Both the position numbers and the translations under genes were made by a program. From the NCBI RefSeq assembly GCF_002878395.1, contig NW_025856049.1, positions 164,567-228,566 on the forward strand: a DNA stretch of 64,000 nt, given 5' to 3'. The stretch's first letter is position 1; every line of letters starts with the position of its first letter. Under the pieces are notes generated by a model. The model was not told the origin of the DNA. It saw only the letters and a list, made by a program, of their open reading frames with translations, and did not search any database. This document shows, piece by piece, positions 36,543 through 48,678 of this stretch. Source of the DNA: Capsicum annuum. Lineage: Eukaryota; Streptophyta; Magnoliopsida; Solanales; Solanaceae.

Positions 36543-37106
36543 TCAAACCAAATGGTAGATGCAACCCTTGGATATCAATTTTCTGGATTTAAGATAGGAT
36601 ATGAAATGACTCCTGAGAGATACAGAATTTCTAGACCACTTAATGGCTGGCTTATTGGGAAACCGAAACTTGACTACACGACTGCGATAGTCTATAGACA
36701 CATAAAAAGAGTGAAGCCAATCCATACCCAGAATAATGTCAAAATCAACTATGTCTAGCTTAATCAAATCTGCAAACGTTACTCTGTGAAGGATAGTGAT
36801 AGGACACTTCTTATATACTCACTTAGAAATAATAGGTTTACCTAGTGGAGTAGAAACTACAAAAGGCTCAGGAATCTTTTCAGCATTGATCTCAAAATTC
36901 ACAGCCACTAACGGAGTCACATAAGAAAGACTTGACCAAGGGTCCATCAACATATACACATCAAAATGAAATACATGAAGCATACCAGTAACAATATCAG
37001 GTGAATCCACCTGCTCCTGGCGGGGTGGTATAGCATAAAAGCAATTTTTGCACTGACCACCAGTACTACTAGACGAGGTACCCTGAGGAGGAGTAGGATG
37101 AACCAA
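36543..37106 (-). pseudogene. J protease, active-site Gly replaced
   Basis: The N-terminal part is open at 36819-37106: SPDIVTGMLHVFHFDVYMLM, then DPWSSLSYVTPLVA. The active-site D-x-G triplet reads Asp-Pro-Trp, so the glycine is lost (GGG to TGG would explain it). The C-terminal part is open at 36543-36767, with LDIVDFDIILGMDWLHSFY and the VVKFRFPNKPAIKW linker. Elsewhere in the window the protease is the landing site of other elements; here it is uninterrupted. Confidence 0.82.
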
Positions 37107-37129
37107 AAGGGTTGGAGCACTAATACCAT

Positions 37130-38010
37130 GACTCTAGGGACGAACATCACGACTCCCTTATCTAGCATATGGGCAATCCCTGAATCTGTGGACCAACTTA
37201 CCACAACCAAAGTAATCCCTCTTACCGACAAAGTACTCATCGAGATGGTCCCTACCATACTTCAAATATGGGAAAGGACGAGGTTTGTTACTCATACTAT
37301 CCTCAGATTTCAACACAGTACGTCTATTACCCTACTCCTACTTGACTATGGATGCAGGAGCACTAACTGATGACGGTGTTGGCACAAAAGAACGACTCTA
37401 AAACTTAGGGTAGATTTCTCTAAAAAATCTACTCTGACAATACCCCTGCTGCTCTGATCTAACTCTCTTATTCCCTCTAACTCACTCTCTCTCTTTCACC
37501 TTATCTACTTTAATCTACTGAGCATGTATCATTAATCTAGAAATATCCATGTCCCTATTAAGCATAGCGGACCTAAACTCTTTCACAACATAACTTGATA
37601 CGTCAGTCAAAAACTTACTCATACTAGTCCAGGAATAAACTATCATACCGGGAGCATACTTAGACAACTGGTTAAATTTAAGACAATATTCTTTAACTGT
37701 CATGGATCCTTGTCTCAAGTTCATAAATTCTTCTAGTTTTGCTTCCCTCAACTCCGGGGGAAAAATTAGTCTAAGAACGCATCCTGGAATCACTTCCAAG
37801 TTAAGGGAGTGGAATCCTCCCCTTTACTCTTCCTCCACAACTCCACCCAATCATAAACAACATTTTTCAAGCGATAGGAAGCTAGCTCCACACTTTCTTC
37901 CTCTGTAACATGCATAATTTGGGTGATTTTTTTCACCTCATCAAGATATATTTGGGGGTCCTCACCTTCCCTTGACCCATAAAATTGTGGCGGATTCATC
38001 CACATAAAAC
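37130..38010 (-). pseudogene. J gag
   Basis: Minus strand. N-terminal capsid part at 37790-38005: MNPPQFYGSREGEDPQIYLD, then ELASYRLKNVVYDWVELW. A frameshift leads to 37515-37799: FPPELREAKLEEFMNLRQGS, MTVKEYCLKFNQLSKYAPG. The nucleocapsid zinc knuckle lies at about 37160-37215 and reads YFGCGK-VHRFRDCP; its first Cys has become Tyr. Between 37260 and 37510 the Ser/Gln-rich spacer is frameshifted. Gag would form the particle and bind RNA. Confidence 0.82.
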
Positions 38011-38402
38011 TCCAAATATGAGATGCTATAGAATTACCTTCTTATGGAGATGGAACAACAACCTGAACATTGGCCTGAGCATTGGCGGTAACTGCCTGGG
38101 CTAGCACCTAAAAAATTGCCTGAAATTCATCATGAGTCACCATCTCATTTAAAGGATCAACGGGTTAAGGTCGCTTATTGTTTGTATGAGCTCTACGAGG
38201 ATGAATTTTTTGTCATAAGAGAGCACAAATAAATAGCAAAGATGTACAGTCATAGGCACAAAAGACTTCTGAAAGGAAGAGATGACTTTTCCTACAACGT
38301 CCCGTAGCCTCTTGATAATAGATGTGGAATGCTAAACACCAATGATCAAGAATTATGTAACGCAGCTTTCAAGACTCCCTAGGACTCTTTAAACCTTAGG
38401 CT
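38011..38402 (-). other. J leader
   Basis: About 390 bp between gag start and PBS. No motif recognised. Confidence 0.5.
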
Positions 38403-38415
38403 CTCTGATATCAAG
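38403..38415 (-). promoter_or_regulatory. J primer-binding site
   Basis: The minus strand reads TTGATATCAGAG, one or two changes from TGGTATCAGAGC (tRNA-iMet), two bases inside the LTR. Confidence 0.75.
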
Positions 38416-38417
38416 CT

Positions 38418-40751
38418 TGTAAAGCCCCAAGATCCCATCCCAAGACGTCACACGATGCCTATGGCCACACGCAGCCTCAAGTTAACCCTCTGAGCCTGTC
38501 ATTATTTCTATAACTCACTATGACAATAATCAAGCTGTAATAAGAAAGAATAGTCATGTCATGAACATACTGGAATACAAAAAAAATACTATCCTGTACA
38601 ATAAAAATATGGAAGTTCAATACATGCTGGTACTCTAGTCTGACAAAGCCTCTACTATATAAGACTGAGGAGCCATTGGGACGGATCCCCAACTGACTCA
38701 TACTGAACTATAAATAAACAACCATCTACTATCAAGACAAAAATTAGGGACATAGGTCCTTGAATCATAAGCACTCTCAAATTTTACGAATGTAGATGAA
38801 GGTACTCAAAGATCACGGTCATTGCTGAGACTAAGCACCTAAACCTACATCATGAGAAAATAAAGAACACAAAAGAGTATGGGAATCAGTACTTGGGAAT
38901 GTAGTGAGTTTGTGGGGGTGGAGGCAAAATTTTAAATAATATCATAAATGTATAGTAAAATCATGCATGCTGACAATAATACCTCCCTTCGCTTGAATTA
39001 TCTGAAATATTATTCCCTTAAGTCATTAGTAATAACACATGCTTCATAAATCTCAGAAATCATTTAACTCAACTCAAACTCTTTGACTCATGACTTAGAA
39101 TGACTTGGTAACTTAAGGTACTTAAATCATTATGGACGCGGAAGTTTCTTAAAACTGACATAACTACACCATGTGAGCCACATGGAGTCCAATGTTTTGC
39201 TCTCCTAAGGAGAGAACCCTACATTGGCGGGGTGTCGTACTCTTTCCAAGGAGCATGACATCAATTTCTCAATCACAATCCTATACTTGACCTTTGTCCC
39301 ACAATCATCAATATCAATCCTACGGTGGCACGTTGTTTTGGGGAAATACCATATTTTCCACTCGGTGCTTAATGCTCCTCCTAGGCTCAGCTCAGAACGC
39401 ATTAGGAAATCTGCCTTAATCAATATCAACTCATGGGTCTATTATAAACACCAAAACATGAATATATATATCTCATCTGTGAATCATAAACATCTTGTGG
39501 ATTCCTAACTCGACTCAACTCAACACATTCTTTCTCAACATCAAGTACATTTGCTTATCAAATCATTTCAAATATCAAAATCTTCAAGGAAATTTCATAG
39601 GACTCATTCTTGACTCTCAAGATAGAATATCATTATGTAGTAAATAATCAACTTCTCATGGAAAGTTTAAATCATGAAACTTATCTCAAATCATTCGAAA
39701 ATTATCAATTATAACAAGAATATTCAACTCATGGCATAAATCCTCAATTCAAGAAATATGATGGTAAATATATCATAATATCAAACTTAACCAACTCAAA
39801 CGTCATAAATAATTAATAGAGAAATTTGGGTGCAATCCCACTTTGCAAATTCATGCAAATCAATAATAATAATTAAATCTTTAGGCACAAAAATGAAAGG
39901 AGTGTTCTTGTTCAAACCCCATATACCTTGATTATGGATTGGAATGAAGAAACTTGTTATAGATTCCTTTTCCACTTCTTGAGTTAGGGTTCTTTATGCT
40001 TTTGACTTGGTTACCTTGAATCTTGAACCAATTTGTGAAATTTATGGTTGGATTCTTGATGTTCTTGGACGATTAGGATTGAACTTTGAGAGAAACCCTA
40101 GTATTCTTGATGAAATGGAATAAAAATGAAGTTTTATTCTTTACTTGGATATATATAGAGGGTCTAAATGGGTGGAAAAGACCAAAATACCCTTTTAAAA
40201 ATGCCCCTTAATTGCTGAAAAAAAGATGGCTGACGACATCCGTGATAGGCCGTCAGACCCGCGATAGGCCATCACAAAAGGATCGAAATTTTAATTATCT
40301 ACCTAAGGTTGACGACATCATCAGAAATATTGTTAGAAAGTGATAACGTAGTGAGTAATGGCATCAAAAATGTGACAGCCCGTCAGAAACGTCGTCAACC
40401 TTTTTCAGATTGATATGCTAGAGTAAAATAACTATAACTCTTTGTTTTGATATCAAATTTTGGCAAAATTGGTATCGTTGGAAAGATAATTCAATTATAT
40501 ATCTGTTGATAGGTCATGAGCTCAATAATTCCAAGTATAATGAGAGATATGCTCATTTGAGGTTGACTATACCAATATCCTTCCCAAGAATTCAATCGAT
40601 AAGGAATGTTTTTATTCACCCAATTGTTAGAACATATTTTATGGCTTAATAGACACCATCCTTTATCATAAAACAACCCAAAACATTATAATTTGTTTCT
40701 TATGAGCTTGATTCATGGTTGTACTATTGGTTAGAGTCTCAGGGTATTACA
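38418..40751 (-). repeat. J 5' LTR
   Basis: A 2334-bp partner of 31076-33398, running TGTAAAGCCCC to GGTATTACA in plus reading. TATA box on the minus strand at 40148-40158. ORFs at 38477, 39205, 39224 and 40491 fall within it and have counterparts only as LTR sequence. Confidence 0.88.
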
Positions 40752-41926
40752 AGTAAATATCTGTGAATAAACTGATCATAGGATGCTTAAAGCATCATCT
40801 TTCTTGAATCATCAACATATAATCTTTAGATAAATAAACCATACATCAAAATCATGCCAAAAAACCTTAATATTCATGCTTTATCATGAAAACAATGATA
40901 ATTCATCTCATAATCTGTAAATTTATGCAATAGGCATGAAAGTATGCAAATAGACATGCAATTCAACTTCTAAAACATTCAAAATCTCATAATCTTAAAA
41001 TTAGAAATAATGCGTATTAACCTTTATCCAAATATCATGAATATTCATTTAAAATACTATGAATTTGTAAATAATACTTGGTTTTAGGCACAAAGATGAA
41101 AGAGGATTCTTGTTCATAAACCCCACATATATTGATAGATGATTAGATAAAGAAACTTCAATTATTGATTCCTATTTGAGTTCTTGAAAATGGATTCTTG
41201 ATTATCCTGCCTTGGAAATCCTCAATATTAAGATTTCTCAGAGAATCAATGGAGGATTTTGATTTCTTTGAATAGAAGTTTTGGAGCTCTAGGGTTTTAC
41301 TTTGAGAGAGAATGGATGAAATTGGGCATAAAGTGCCTTTAATATGCTTAATTCCTTTTTTTTGACAAATTGAGGCCTTGGGGATTGACCAAAATACCCT
41401 TATTAAACACGAAGTAGGAACTGAAAAATGCAATATTTTTCCAAACTGGCAGGCCACCGTGATGCGCCACTATTGTGGTCACTCACTAGAATTTGGACAA
41501 TTGGGAACTGGGCAGACTCCATGATGCGGAGCCATTACAGTACCCCTTTCGAATGCCAGTTTGGCCACCAACGCGATGGGGTAAGATCGCGTTGGGCAAC
41601 TAGATTGTGACAAATATGAAAATAGACCTCCCCGCAATACACCAATATCGTGGATGTCCACTATATTTGATGATTGGCATTTTTGCCTTATTCACGATGC
41701 GCTGAATGCCCAGGTGTCGCACTGTCAACTTAAAAATGTCATAACTTTTCAACCGCATATCAGATTTTGGTGAATTTGGTATTGATGGAAAGCTTATTCA
41801 ACTTTCCACATAAAGGAAGGCCTAAATGTGAAAAAATTTCACTTGAAATTAATATTAGTCACTTTGTAATCTATCCCTTAACATTCTAAGAATGAATTTA
41901 AGCTAGGAAAAATTTAAGGTATTACA
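40752..41926 (-). repeat. I 3' LTR, piece 3
   Basis: The final 1175 bp of the I LTR, ending GGTATTACA and followed by a polypurine tract (CCAAGGGGGAGATAT on the minus strand, 41927-41943). The stretch 41440-41720 has CG-containing words (GATGCG, ACGCGATG) unlike the corresponding part of J, so this U3 module has diverged faster than the rest. ORFs at 41158, 41428 and 41479 are not coding. Confidence 0.8.
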
Positions 41927-42149
41927 ATATCTCCCCCTTGGAAATATTCATCCTTCAATGTGGCTAGTTAAGATGAAAGTACTAAGGAATCTAATGCTAT
42001 AAGTTATCATGCACAACTAAAACAAACTAAATGATTGAATCTCATTTAAAATGAGCTACTGAACTTATCTGAGAGTGCATGAATTCTCATAAAGATAACT
42101 GTATAGATGAATCTGAAACTGGAAAAGAACTGAATAAAGGAAAACTATT

Positions 42150-43450
42150 ACCTTTCGCTGAATCTGAGTTAGTGGAGAAGAGATGCGGATACTTGGTATG
42201 CATGTCTACTTTTGCTTCTTATGTTTCACCCTCTACGGACTGATTTTGCCATAGAACTTTGACTAAGGGAACTTTTTTGTTTCTTAGTCTACTAATCTGA
42301 TGATCAAAAATCTATACTAGGACTTCTTCGGAAGAAAGGGTATTCTAAATATCTGTACTTTCTATAGGAAATACAACAGTTGAATCGTTCATGCACTTTT
42401 TCAACAAGGACATGTGGAATACTGGATGAACTGAGGATAAGACTGTGGGTAGCTCAAGCTCACACGCTACCTTCCCAATAAAGCTCAAAATACCAAAGGG
42501 AACAACATAATAGGGACTAAGTTTCCCCTTCTTGCCAAATATTTTAACCCCTTTTATTGATAATACTTTTATGTACACAAGACCATTAACCTTGAGCTCA
42601 AGGCCTCTTCTTCTTACATCTGCATAAGATTCCAAACGACTTTTTGCTACTTTTAATCTTTCTCCAATCAACTGAACTTTCTCCATGGACTCAAACACCA
42701 TATCTGACCCAATAAAAGTAGCCTCACCCACTTCAAAACAATGAATTGGTGATCTACATTTTTGCCACTAAAGATCCTCAAATAGAGCCATCTTAATATT
42801 AGCATGATAACTGTCATTATAAATAAACTCAATCAACGGCAAATGATTATCCCAACTATCTTTAAAATAAAGAACACATGCCCTCAATATGTCCTCTAAA
42901 GTCTGAATGGTCCTTTCTACCAAACCATCTGTTTATGGATGAAAAGCTAAACTAAGATAAACTTGGATACCAAGACTCTTCTGAAAGGCTCTCCAAAAAT
43001 GAGAGGTAAACGGAGTACCTCTATTCGAGATGATGGGCAATGGAACTCCATGCTATCTAACTAACTCTCGGATATACAACTTAGCATAATCTTAATCTGT
43101 GTATGACATGTGATCTAGCAAGAAATGCACTAACTTAGTCAACCTATCTATAATAACCCAAATCAAATCATGCTGATGACGTGAATGGGGGTAAACTAGT
43201 TAGAAAATCTATATTCACCTCTTCCCACATCCAAGTACGGATCCTAAACTTTTACAATGCACTACCAGGTCTTTGGTACTTTACTTTAACCTATTGGCAA
43301 GTTGCACACTTGGCTAAAAACTCTACTATATCTCTTTTCATACCAATTCACTAATAGATTTCCTGCAAGTTGTAGTAAATCTTGGTGGCTCCTAGATGAA
43401 TAGAATAACATGCGCCATGTGCTTCAGCCATAATTCATTCCCTTAAATTA
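42150..43450 (-). pseudogene. I integrase and chromodomain
   Basis: Minus strand. The integrase C-terminus is open at 42345-42731 (128 aa): FIGSDMVFESMEKVQLIGER, LELKVNGLVYIKVLSIKG, KGKLSPYYVVPFGIL, SSVHPVFHMSLLKKC. The chromodomain follows at about 42150-42350 in shifted frames. The catalytic core (about 42880-43180) and the zinc finger (about 43290-43430) are recognisable only in fragments. It is more decayed than J, as expected for the older host of J. Confidence 0.75.
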
Positions 43451-43550
43451 TCAACACATGGCACACAAAATCTACTTTAGTATCTCAACACACCATATCC
43501 TCCTTACGAGAAAACCTCTACCGTTTGGTCTATAACTGGCTCTATCAGTT

Positions 43551-44270
43551 TTACCAAACAAGGATCCTTATCTTGCTTCTCTTCACTTTCGAAACTACGG
43601 AAGATTTGGAACTACTCTGAACCCAAACATTCCCTTTAGCAGAGTCAACCAATCTCACTCCCAATCTAGCTAATTGTTGAACTTCCCAAACTAACTCTTT
43701 CTTATCATTGTCCACATGAGCAACACAGCCCATAGACAGTCTACTAACAGCGTCTACCACTTTACTGGCCTTGCCCGGATTATACGATAAACACATATCA
43801 TAATCTTTCAATAACTTCAATCACCTTATCTGAAGGAGATTCAACTCCCTATGAGTAAATAGATAATTCAAGCTTTTATGTTCCGTGAATACATCAATAT
43901 GCACCCCATACAAATAGCGTCTCTAGATTTTTAAAACAAACACAGCAGCAGCTAACTCAAGATCATAGGTTGGGTAATTCTTTTTATGAGGCTTTAGTTG
44001 TATAGAGGCATAGGCTATGAAATTACCTCTCTACATCAAAACACAACCCAAACCAATTCTGAAGGCATCATAATAAACAACAAAACCATTTGTACCACCA
44101 GATAATGCCAAAATTGGGGCTAAGGTGTATCGAGTCTTTAACTCCTGAAAACTCTTCTTGCAAGAATCTAGCCACTAAAACTTAACTTTCTTTTGGGTTA
44201 ATCTAGACATAGAAGATGAAATAGTTGAGAAACCCTCAATGAAACATCTGTAATAACTAGCTAAACCCAA
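43551..44270 (-). pseudogene. I RNase H
   Basis: The open block 43551-43820 (89 aa) begins LLKDYDMCLSYNPGKASKVV, then DAVSRLSMGCVAHV, the end of RNase H, and runs into the LGVRLVDSAKGNVWVQ linker shared with J. The rest, to 44270, is frameshifted. Confidence 0.78.
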
Positions 44271-44302
44271 GATAGGTCTAGGCTAATTTCTTACAGCTTT
44301 TA

Positions 44303-45010
44303 TTATTTGAGGATCAACTCTAATACCCTAACTAGAAACAATATAACAAAGAAAAGCAACTGACCTTTTCCAAAATTCATACTTGCTGAATTTGGCAAAC
44401 AATAGGTGATCTTTAAGAGTATGCAACACAATTCTAAGATGGTTTGCATGATCACCTTACTACGAGAGTAGACAAGGATATCATCGATAAAGACTATGAC
44501 AAACATGTCCAGATATTGTTTGAACACTCTGTTTATCAAGTCCATGAGGGCTTCTAGGGCATTTGTTAGTCCAAAGGACATGACTAAAAACTCAAAATGA
44601 CCATAACGATTTCTGAAAGCTGTCTTTGGAATATCACATTCCCTTACTTTAACATGAAGATAGCTGGATCTAAGTTCTATATTTGACAAATAACTGACAC
44701 CTTCGAATTAATCAAATAAGTCATCAATTCTTGGAAGAGGATATTTGTTTTTGATTGTGACTTTATTCAACTGACGATAGTCAGTACACATACACAAAGA
44801 ACCATCTTTCTTTCTCATGAATAGGATAGGAGCAACCCATGAAGAATAACTTGGCCTTATTAAGTCTTTATCTAAAAGATTTTTGAGTTGATGTTTCAAC
44901 TCTTTGAGCTCGGTTGGAGCCATATAATACGGAGGTATTGCAATGGGTTGAGTATTTGGTATAAGGTTAATATTGAATTTTATTTCCTTGTAAGGAGGTA
45001 CCTCTGGCAA
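44303..45010 (-). pseudogene. I reverse transcriptase
   Basis: Two blocks. 44708-45010 (100 aa): [58 protein letters not shown]. 44303-44689 (128 aa): [20 protein letters not shown], then [20 protein letters not shown] with both catalytic Asp residues. The first catalytic Asp region (KIDL-like) is damaged at the join, about 44690. The palm is well kept, but the frame is broken. Confidence 0.87.
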
Positions 45011-45049
45011 ATCTTTGGGAAAAATATCCAGAAACTCATTAACTACACT

Positions 45050-45360
45050 GACTGACTGAATTGTTAGAGTCTCAGACTTAGTATGTTTTACTCGAGCTAG
45101 ATGGTAGATACACCCTTTGGAGATTAACTTTCAGGCTTTAATATAGGATATGAAATGGCTTTTGGGAGATACTAAATTACCTTTCTACTCAATAATTGGC
45201 TCATCTAGAAACTGAAACTTCACCATTCGGGTGCAACAATCTTTAGATACATAACTGGAATGGAGATAATCAATAAAAAGAATAAGATCAAAGTCAACCA
45301 TATCTAACTCTATTAGGTCTGCTAACATAACTTAATGAAGGATAGTGATAAAATATTTTC
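45050..45360 (-). pseudogene. I protease, cut by D
   Basis: Minus strand: MVDFDLILFIDYLHSSYVSK with the KFQFLDEPIIE linker (about 45130-45310), the second half of the protease. D starts at 45361, about 25 codons before this motif, so the active-site half lies beyond D and is not in the window. Confidence 0.72.
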
Positions 45361-46265
45361 TGATATCAGTCAAATGACACTCATGGTTTTAGATAATGTC
45401 CTTAGAGACCAACACATAAAGGCTCAAAACTTGGTCACCTTGAGGACAGAAGAGCATGGATGTAAAGACCATCATGGGCACTTGATGGAGCAATGCCGAG
45501 TGTGGAAGGTTGCTTAGAGCACTAAGGACTTCAGGACTCACAATTTTTGGAGCTTGAAGAAGGCACCTTTGGAATGTTAGGACTCAATGTGTGAAGTCCT
45601 TAACACACCAAGGACACACCTCTTTAAGGGTGTTTTCGCCATTTTATCTTCCTTCCAACACACCAAGGCCACCCTTTTTCATAAGGGTGTCTCGGTCATT
45701 TTGCCATATAATAAGCTAGGCTATACATATTTCCTTATTAGTTCTTTTATCTTTAGTTGTTTATTGATAGAAGACAAACTCTCTCTCTAGTGTGAGGAGT
45801 GTAACGCCTCTTAGTTGTAGGGCTTCGAAAAGGTACCAATTCATAACTAGGGCTGCCCAAGTGTGAATATCAATTGTGTTGCATCGTTAGCTTGATATAT
45901 TAGTTATTATGGAGGTAAAGTCCCTCTTTTGTAAATGTAAGAGTTTGGTGTTAAAATTAATTAATCATAGGGTCCTTACATATGGTTACGGTTCTTATAT
46001 TCTTGAATATTGTATGTCACACTATCTGTCCATCTCTTTGTTAACATTGTATTGTTATTGGTCTTTCAAGTCTAGTGAAGTCATGTGGGGATATTTTGAT
46101 TCACTAGAATTATTATTCTTGTATTCATATTTTTACTTGCTCTAAACTAAATCTAAAGTCTAGTGAACTTGTGAGTGGCCTATTTTGATTCACTAGCACC
46201 TTGTTGTTCATCTTGTTGCTCTTGTGTTAAATTGAAACTATTCATACATACTTAGTCTTACATTA
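45361..46265 (+). repeat. D 5' LTR
   Basis: 905 bp from TGATATC to TTACATTA (expected TATCA). It contains GACCAACACATAAAGGCTCAA, shared with the B LTR. TATA-like CTATACATAT is at 45721-45730. The 5' third holds three repeats of an ACACACCAAGG(A/C)C(A/C)C unit followed by TTTAAGGGTGT or TCATAAGGGTGT. Small ORFs here are not supported. Confidence 0.75.
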
Positions 46266-46280
46266 TTTGGTATTTTATCC
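46266..46280 (+). promoter_or_regulatory. D primer-binding site
   Basis: TTTGGTATTTTATCC, matching the B site TTTGGTATCAAATCC at most positions. Confidence 0.6.
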
Positions 46281-47412
46281 ATCTTTGATTTTGTTCTAAC
46301 AAGATCAATCTTGGGCTTGAAAGTTCAAAAATAAAAAAAAGGGAAGAAGTGAAAAGAAAGTGTTCTTGTGTTTAGTGTTCTTGGCCGAGAGCTTGTTGGT
46401 CATTGTTGTTGTTATTTTGGCCAAGAGTTTATGACTAGATCTAGTAGATAATCTATTTGTCTAGTGTGTTTCTTGTGTTGGATTCTTTCTCACTAACACA
46501 AAAGTGTCTAGATCTAAAGTTGAGCTTAAAATATTGACCTTGATGTTGTTAACTTGAAGTGGTTGTGTGTTGTCAAGGTTGGCCAAGTGTTGTGCCATGT
46601 CGTTGAAGATTGGAGGATGTTGTTGACGTGTTCTTGAAAAAAATTGTTGTTGTTCATTTTGTTCTTTACCTCATCTCATATCTTGATATCTAAAAAACTG
46701 TAAACTAGATCCAAAAAGGTGTAAGACAAAGATATAAAGTTTGCTTGTGATAAGACTTGATCCCATCACCTCCTAGACTTGACATCTATTTTTCACCCAC
46801 TTTCCCATAAATCAAGGGCATTGTTTTGTGGAGGTAGTACAAGTCAAGTCTCACCATTTTGAGATTGAATTTGAAAAAGGGTCAAGACTAGTATTTTTCC
46901 TCCATTACTAATTGTCTTGCATTCTAAATTGTTTGAAGATTAAGATTTCAAATTTGTGACAAAAGATTGTGTGGGACTGAAAACAATTGCATGCTTCCAC
47001 ATTACCCTAATTACTATTCACCATAATATTAAGCTGAAATTTTGATTTTCCTAGTTTCTAATTGTTGATTCTTTGTTTCATTGGTTGATAGAACTAATTA
47101 ACAAACTAGTAAACTCCAACTAGATTGTCAATTAGTCCTTTGCATCCATTATTCGTGTCGACATTTCTTTTGTAGTTTTTTCATTTTTTATAAATCGTAG
47201 TACCTCTTGGTTCAAGTTCAAACATCATTTCTTTGAGTCTTCAAACAAAGAATCCATTCCGACCAAGGAGTAGTCTCACTCTTCAACTCATCACAAACAA
47301 CAAGCCGACTTGCAATACTTATCAATCCAAGTGTGAGAGTGTGGTGAAGTTGCTTATAACTAACTTGTGTTTTGCTTTGTAGGATTGTTCTTTTCTTTTC
47401 TTTTTGTTAGGT
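46281..47412 (+). other. D leader
   Basis: 1.1 kb of non-coding leader between PBS and ORF, of the same length as in B and C but with little remaining similarity apart from the CAAGATCAATCTTGGGCTTG segment after the PBS, which C also has. TTG-rich; no supported ORF. Confidence 0.5.
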
Positions 47413-48371
47413 GCAATTACAAAGGAATCCACAGTTACAACTACTATTTTAGCTAAACTTGAAGCCATTACCCGTCAATGGGAAGTGATAAATAAAAGGT
47501 TGGATTATATGGGAGCTCCAAGGGAGCAAGTGGGCTTCCCGAACACACGTCTAGATGAAGAACGTAGCTCTTGTGAGCTATGAGGTAAAAATGCTATCCC
47601 CTACACTCCTATGAATGTATTTGTGATTTTACCTAGTGTAGGATTACATGAATCTTCATTTTATAATACTCTTGATATTGTTAGGTCGCATGAGGAAGAA
47701 AATCTTGTTGTAGGTATGCATGCACTAGTTGATCCTTTAGATGATGAAATTGATTATCCTCGTGAGAATGATTTTTGTCCATCTAGTGCTAGCATATTCA
47801 ACTTGACTAAGGTTCCATAACTAAGTTACGAGAGTATTCTCTCACTATTTGACCCTTGTGAAAGACAAGGTGAGTGTATGTTGGTATGTGAATTACCAAC
47901 AACTAGTGAGGGTGAGAAAAGTGATCAACCGGGCGTAAATGATCTTGATTTTCTTGAATGTTTAGAAAAACCAAGTTGTGATTATCCTTGTGAAAACGAT
48001 TTTGATTGTGTTCCTTTGGCTGCCCGTGATGGTTTGTATGTATGTGAGGACTACTCTTGTGAAAGGGAGATGATATGTGCTTAGAAAAGCCATCTACTTC
48101 TTCTTTATGTGTTTCTTATGTTTGACGTATTTGTAGTGGAGATTTTGAAACTAGTAGAAAGTGCATGCATGAGAACCCTTTATTTGAAGTTAACTTATGG
48201 AACACATTTCTCAACTCTCATTTTGTTCATGATATTTCCAATGATGATAAAGAGGGTTTGCTTAATTTCGAGGATGACACCGTAGGGGAAAGTGAGAGTG
48301 GCCGAGGCATAAGCCCTTGGTTACTCACCCGTTCGACCCCGGTAACTTCTTTAGGTGTGAACGACAGATAG
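47413..48371 (+). pseudogene. D copy of the B-family ORF
   Basis: A plus-strand frame about 320 codons long. It begins with a leucine-heptad stretch (TTTILAKLEAITRQWEVINK, possible short coiled coil, from 47440). It contains VDPLDDEID at 47728-47754, the family motif, then a Cys- and Asp-rich part (LDFLECLEKPSCDYPCENDF near 47950) and ends with SPWLLTRSTPVTSLGVNDR at 48371. The frame is interrupted by TGA at 47581, TAA at 47818, TAG at 48082 with a frameshift near 48075, and a TGA near 48123. No known domain; a role as gag-like or accessory protein is only a guess. Confidence 0.55.
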
Positions 48372-48661
48372 TTTTTGGTAGGCCCACTTGTTTGAGTGAC
48401 ATTGCTATATATGTTGTGCGGACTTTTCTTTAAATTAGAGCACTACCCCTTGATGGTGATTCCTTTCACCCACTCCTTTGTAATATTTTTTCTAAGTTCC
48501 CCGTGATTAGAACAAAGGATGTGTGGTTATACCTTAAGTGTTTACCTCCTTGGAAAGTTTATATTGTATATTGTGCTAACTCTAACCCTCATGTCATGAG
48601 AATTTGGTGCTTGGTTGTCTTATCTTTGTGCTTGCAAGGTTTGGATTTGAGGTCGAATCCT
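48372..48661 (+). other. D internal region between ORF and PPT
   Basis: Contains the family segment GCTAACTCTAACCCTCATG (about 48572) also found near the PPT in B and C. No gene. Confidence 0.5.
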
Positions 48662-48678
48662 TTTCAAGAAGGGGAGGA
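48662..48678 (+). promoter_or_regulatory. D polypurine tract
   Basis: TTTCAAGAAGGGGAGGA, directly before the TGATATGAG start of the 3' LTR and nearly identical to that of B. Confidence 0.8.

Larger units (their letters stand above)
31076..40751 (-). mobile_element. Element J: near-complete chromovirus-type gypsy element
   Basis: Minus-strand order: 5' LTR 38418-40751, PBS, gag, protease, RT, RNase H, integrase, chromodomain, PPT, 3' LTR 31076-33398; 9676 bp in all. Flanks AATAG (31071-31075) and AGTAA (40752-40756) match at 3 of 5 bases, the differences being G/A transitions. The LTRs are about 85% alike by eye over the first 300 bp. This is the best reference in the window for the autonomous family; the post-integrase chromodomain suggests the Tekay/Del group. 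Confidence 0.88.
20611..45360 (-). mobile_element. Element I: gypsy element carrying H and J in its LTR
   Basis: A minus-strand chromovirus-like element. Its 3' LTR is in three pieces (20611-21062, 30275-31075, 40752-41926; 2428 bp in sum), which align in order with the uninterrupted J LTR. The internal part (41927-45360) has chromodomain, integrase, RNase H, RT and part of the protease, then is cut by D at 45361. The rest of protease, gag and 5' LTR are not in the window. It was inserted in F after position 20610. Confidence 0.8.

Noticed and set aside
36947..37258. 103-aa minus ORF overlapping the J gag-protease border
   Set aside because: Out of frame with both gag and protease motifs, which are read in the neighbouring frames.
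45709..46145. Possible small membrane protein (45909-46145, hydrophobic)
   Set aside because: Within the D 5' LTR after its TATA-like box; the 3' LTR is truncated so conservation cannot be tested, and hydrophobicity comes from T-rich DNA.
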